Source: Bacillota bacterium
Lineage (GTDB): Bacteria; Bacillota_A; Clostridia; DSM-8532
Reading direction: 5' to 3'
Length of the DNA stretch: 13,917 bases
NCBI GenBank assembly: GCA_023424865.1
Contig: JAFADM010000101.1
Span: 1-13,917, forward strand
The first letter of the stretch is position 1; every line of letters begins with the position of its first letter. The notes below the pieces were generated by a model. It saw only the letters and a list, made by a program, of their open reading frames with translations. It made no database searches and was not told the origin of the DNA. This document shows positions 12,982-13,917 of this stretch, in pieces. The position numbers were made by a program, and so were the translations under genes.

Positions 12982-13917
12982 TTACTCCCTTCGCCGCACT
13001 GGGACAAAGACCGAAGCGCAGTTCGCCTGGCGGAAGCGTGCGATAACCTTGCGGGTGCTGTCAAACTCAAGCTCCGGGTGGTCCCTGAAATACAGCCTGT
13101 CCATATGATTAAAGGCTACATGATAGGACATGGAGGGATTGTCGCCATTAAATTCCTCCTGAGTGACATGGACATACATGCCCCCTGGCAGCGTTATTTT
13201 CTCCACGCAGTCCGGAAGTCCGTCAAAGGAAATGACCCTGGAGCCGAAGCAGCTGGCGTAGCCGCCCTCCACGTCAATGGGAAAGCCGTAATAGTCCGAT
13301 TTATAATAGCGGGCAAGGCCTGTTTTATAAACCTCCTCCTGTACCTTAAAATACTTCCCTATTACAGAATCCCCGTTTCCGGCTCCCCCACGCTGAATGC
13401 AGCATGCCACCTTCATGGGCGGCAATAATACGGGAGAAAGGGAAAAGGTGTCCAGCCCATCGCTTTCATCGGCTGACAGCCTCACGGGCTCATATTTTGC
13501 CAGTACATCTCCCGTATCGTCCCAGGTATTCATAGGATATCCGGACACATCGTAGACATAGCCGGTATCCTTACGAAAGGCGCCGATGAAATACTCGTCG
13601 GCATGCATCCGCTCCTCGTAGCCAGCCCTTCCCTCACGCTTTTGCTCGTTAATCATAACCCTGGCATACCGGGCCGCGGGAAGGGTGAGGGTAACGGTGT
13701 GCTCGGGCAGAAATTCAGGAAGCGTATCAAGGCTGTCCAGCCTGATTCCCACAATGACCTGATAGTTGCCGTCGCCGTGAACGGCGTAGCGTGCGCTGAT
13801 AAGCTCACTGCTCTTGAGATCTGCGCCCAGAACCTGTGCCAGAAAAGCCAGCGTGCCGTCGCCGATATATTTTTTAGCGATGAAATAGTCATTAAAGGTA
13901 TAGTCATTAAATTGGGG
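12982..13917 (-). CDS. GyrI-like effector-binding domain protein, 5' end missing
   Basis: The frame is open to the right window edge, so only the C-terminal 311 residues are seen. They look like two consecutive GyrI-like (AraC effector-binding) modules. The first covers ~55-145 (VGIRLDSLDTLPEFLPEHTV, ARYARVMINEQ, HADEYFIGAFRKDTGYVYD, ending YEPV). The second covers ~155-308 (SPVLLPPMKVACCI, VISFDGLPDCVEKITLPGGM, ending FVPV), where the repeated (E/V)PV ends support duplication. Such modules bind small ligands in MerR- or AraC-type regulators or act alone. A DNA-binding head could lie outside the window, but none is visible. A GTG at 13752 in frame is an internal codon and not a likely start. 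Confidence in coding is high, in family moderate. Confidence 0.7.
   Translation of the reverse strand, partial: PQFNDYTFNDYFIAKKYIGDGTLAFLAQVLGADLKSSELISARYAVHGDGNYQVIVGIRLDSLDTLPEFLPEHTVTLTLPAARYARVMINEQKREGRAGYEERMHADEYFIGAFRKDTGYVYDVSGYPMNTWDDTGDVLAKYEPVRLSADESDGLDTFSLSPVLLPPMKVACCIQRGGAGNGDSVIGKYFKVQEEVYKTGLARYYKSDYYGFPIDVEGGYASCFGSRVISFDGLPDCVEKITLPGGMYVHVTQEEFNGDNPSMSYHVAFNHMDRLYFRDHPELEFDSTRKVIARFRQANCASVFVPVRRRE

Noticed and set aside
13653..13907. Minus-strand 84-codon frame at the right edge
   Set aside because: It is an alternative frame of the GyrI-like gene, whose own frame stays open to the window edge.

Overview
The window looks like chromosomal DNA of an anaerobic Firmicute of the class Clostridia. 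The evidence is strong AGGAGG-type ribosome binding sites, sigma-A style promoters, a (S/T/P)-rich lipoprotein linker, and proteins of clostridial type: a Bcr/CflA exporter, a cupin-AraC regulator, a DUF523 protein and a GyrI-like protein. No phage, insertion sequence, CRISPR, tRNA or rRNA was seen. The genus cannot be fixed from this sequence alone.

Layout. (1) 1-1283: an uncharacterised protein with two conserved ends and a disordered middle; its frame is open to the left window edge. (2) 1292-3345: a promoter, deoC (deoxyribose-phosphate aldolase) and a Bcr/CflA-type MFS exporter on the + strand. They meet tail to tail a small unknown minus-strand gene (3342-3773), and the two stop codons overlap. 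(3) 3774-4195: a two-way regulatory region with extended -10 promoters on both strands, an operator-like palindrome, and a ~160-nt leader ending in an intrinsic terminator just before the next operon. (4) 4196-7691: a four-gene ABC importer operon (ATPase, two different permeases, NMT1/THI5-like lipoprotein) of the kind that imports pyrimidine-like or vitamin-like heterocycles. (5) 7692-7970: hairpins including a likely operon terminator, then a nested stem structure ahead of a DUF523 gene (TudS-like thiouracil desulfidase family). (6) 8413-12774: an AraC regulator divergent from galT-galK-galE, the Leloir pathway operon, with overlapping divergent promoters and a 230-nt structured leader before galT. 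(7) 12775-12981: a degenerate tandem repeat array and a strong probably bidirectional terminator, facing a minus-strand GyrI-like protein that runs off the right edge.

How the genes work together. galT, galK and galE convert galactose to glucose-1-phosphate with UDP-sugar recycling; the AraC protein is their likely activator. The ABC importer, DUF523 protein and perhaps deoC share a possible pyrimidine-salvage theme: uptake of a pyrimidine-like compound, desulfuration of thiopyrimidines, and breakdown of deoxyribose-5-phosphate. That link is inference from adjacency and family knowledge.

Most noteworthy for follow-up: the attenuator-bearing leader of the ABC operon (no known riboswitch class recognised), the structured gal leader with its operator-like repeats, the nested stem upstream of the DUF523 gene, and the 13-20-nt degenerate repeat array after galE. 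No clearly novel multi-gene system was found.
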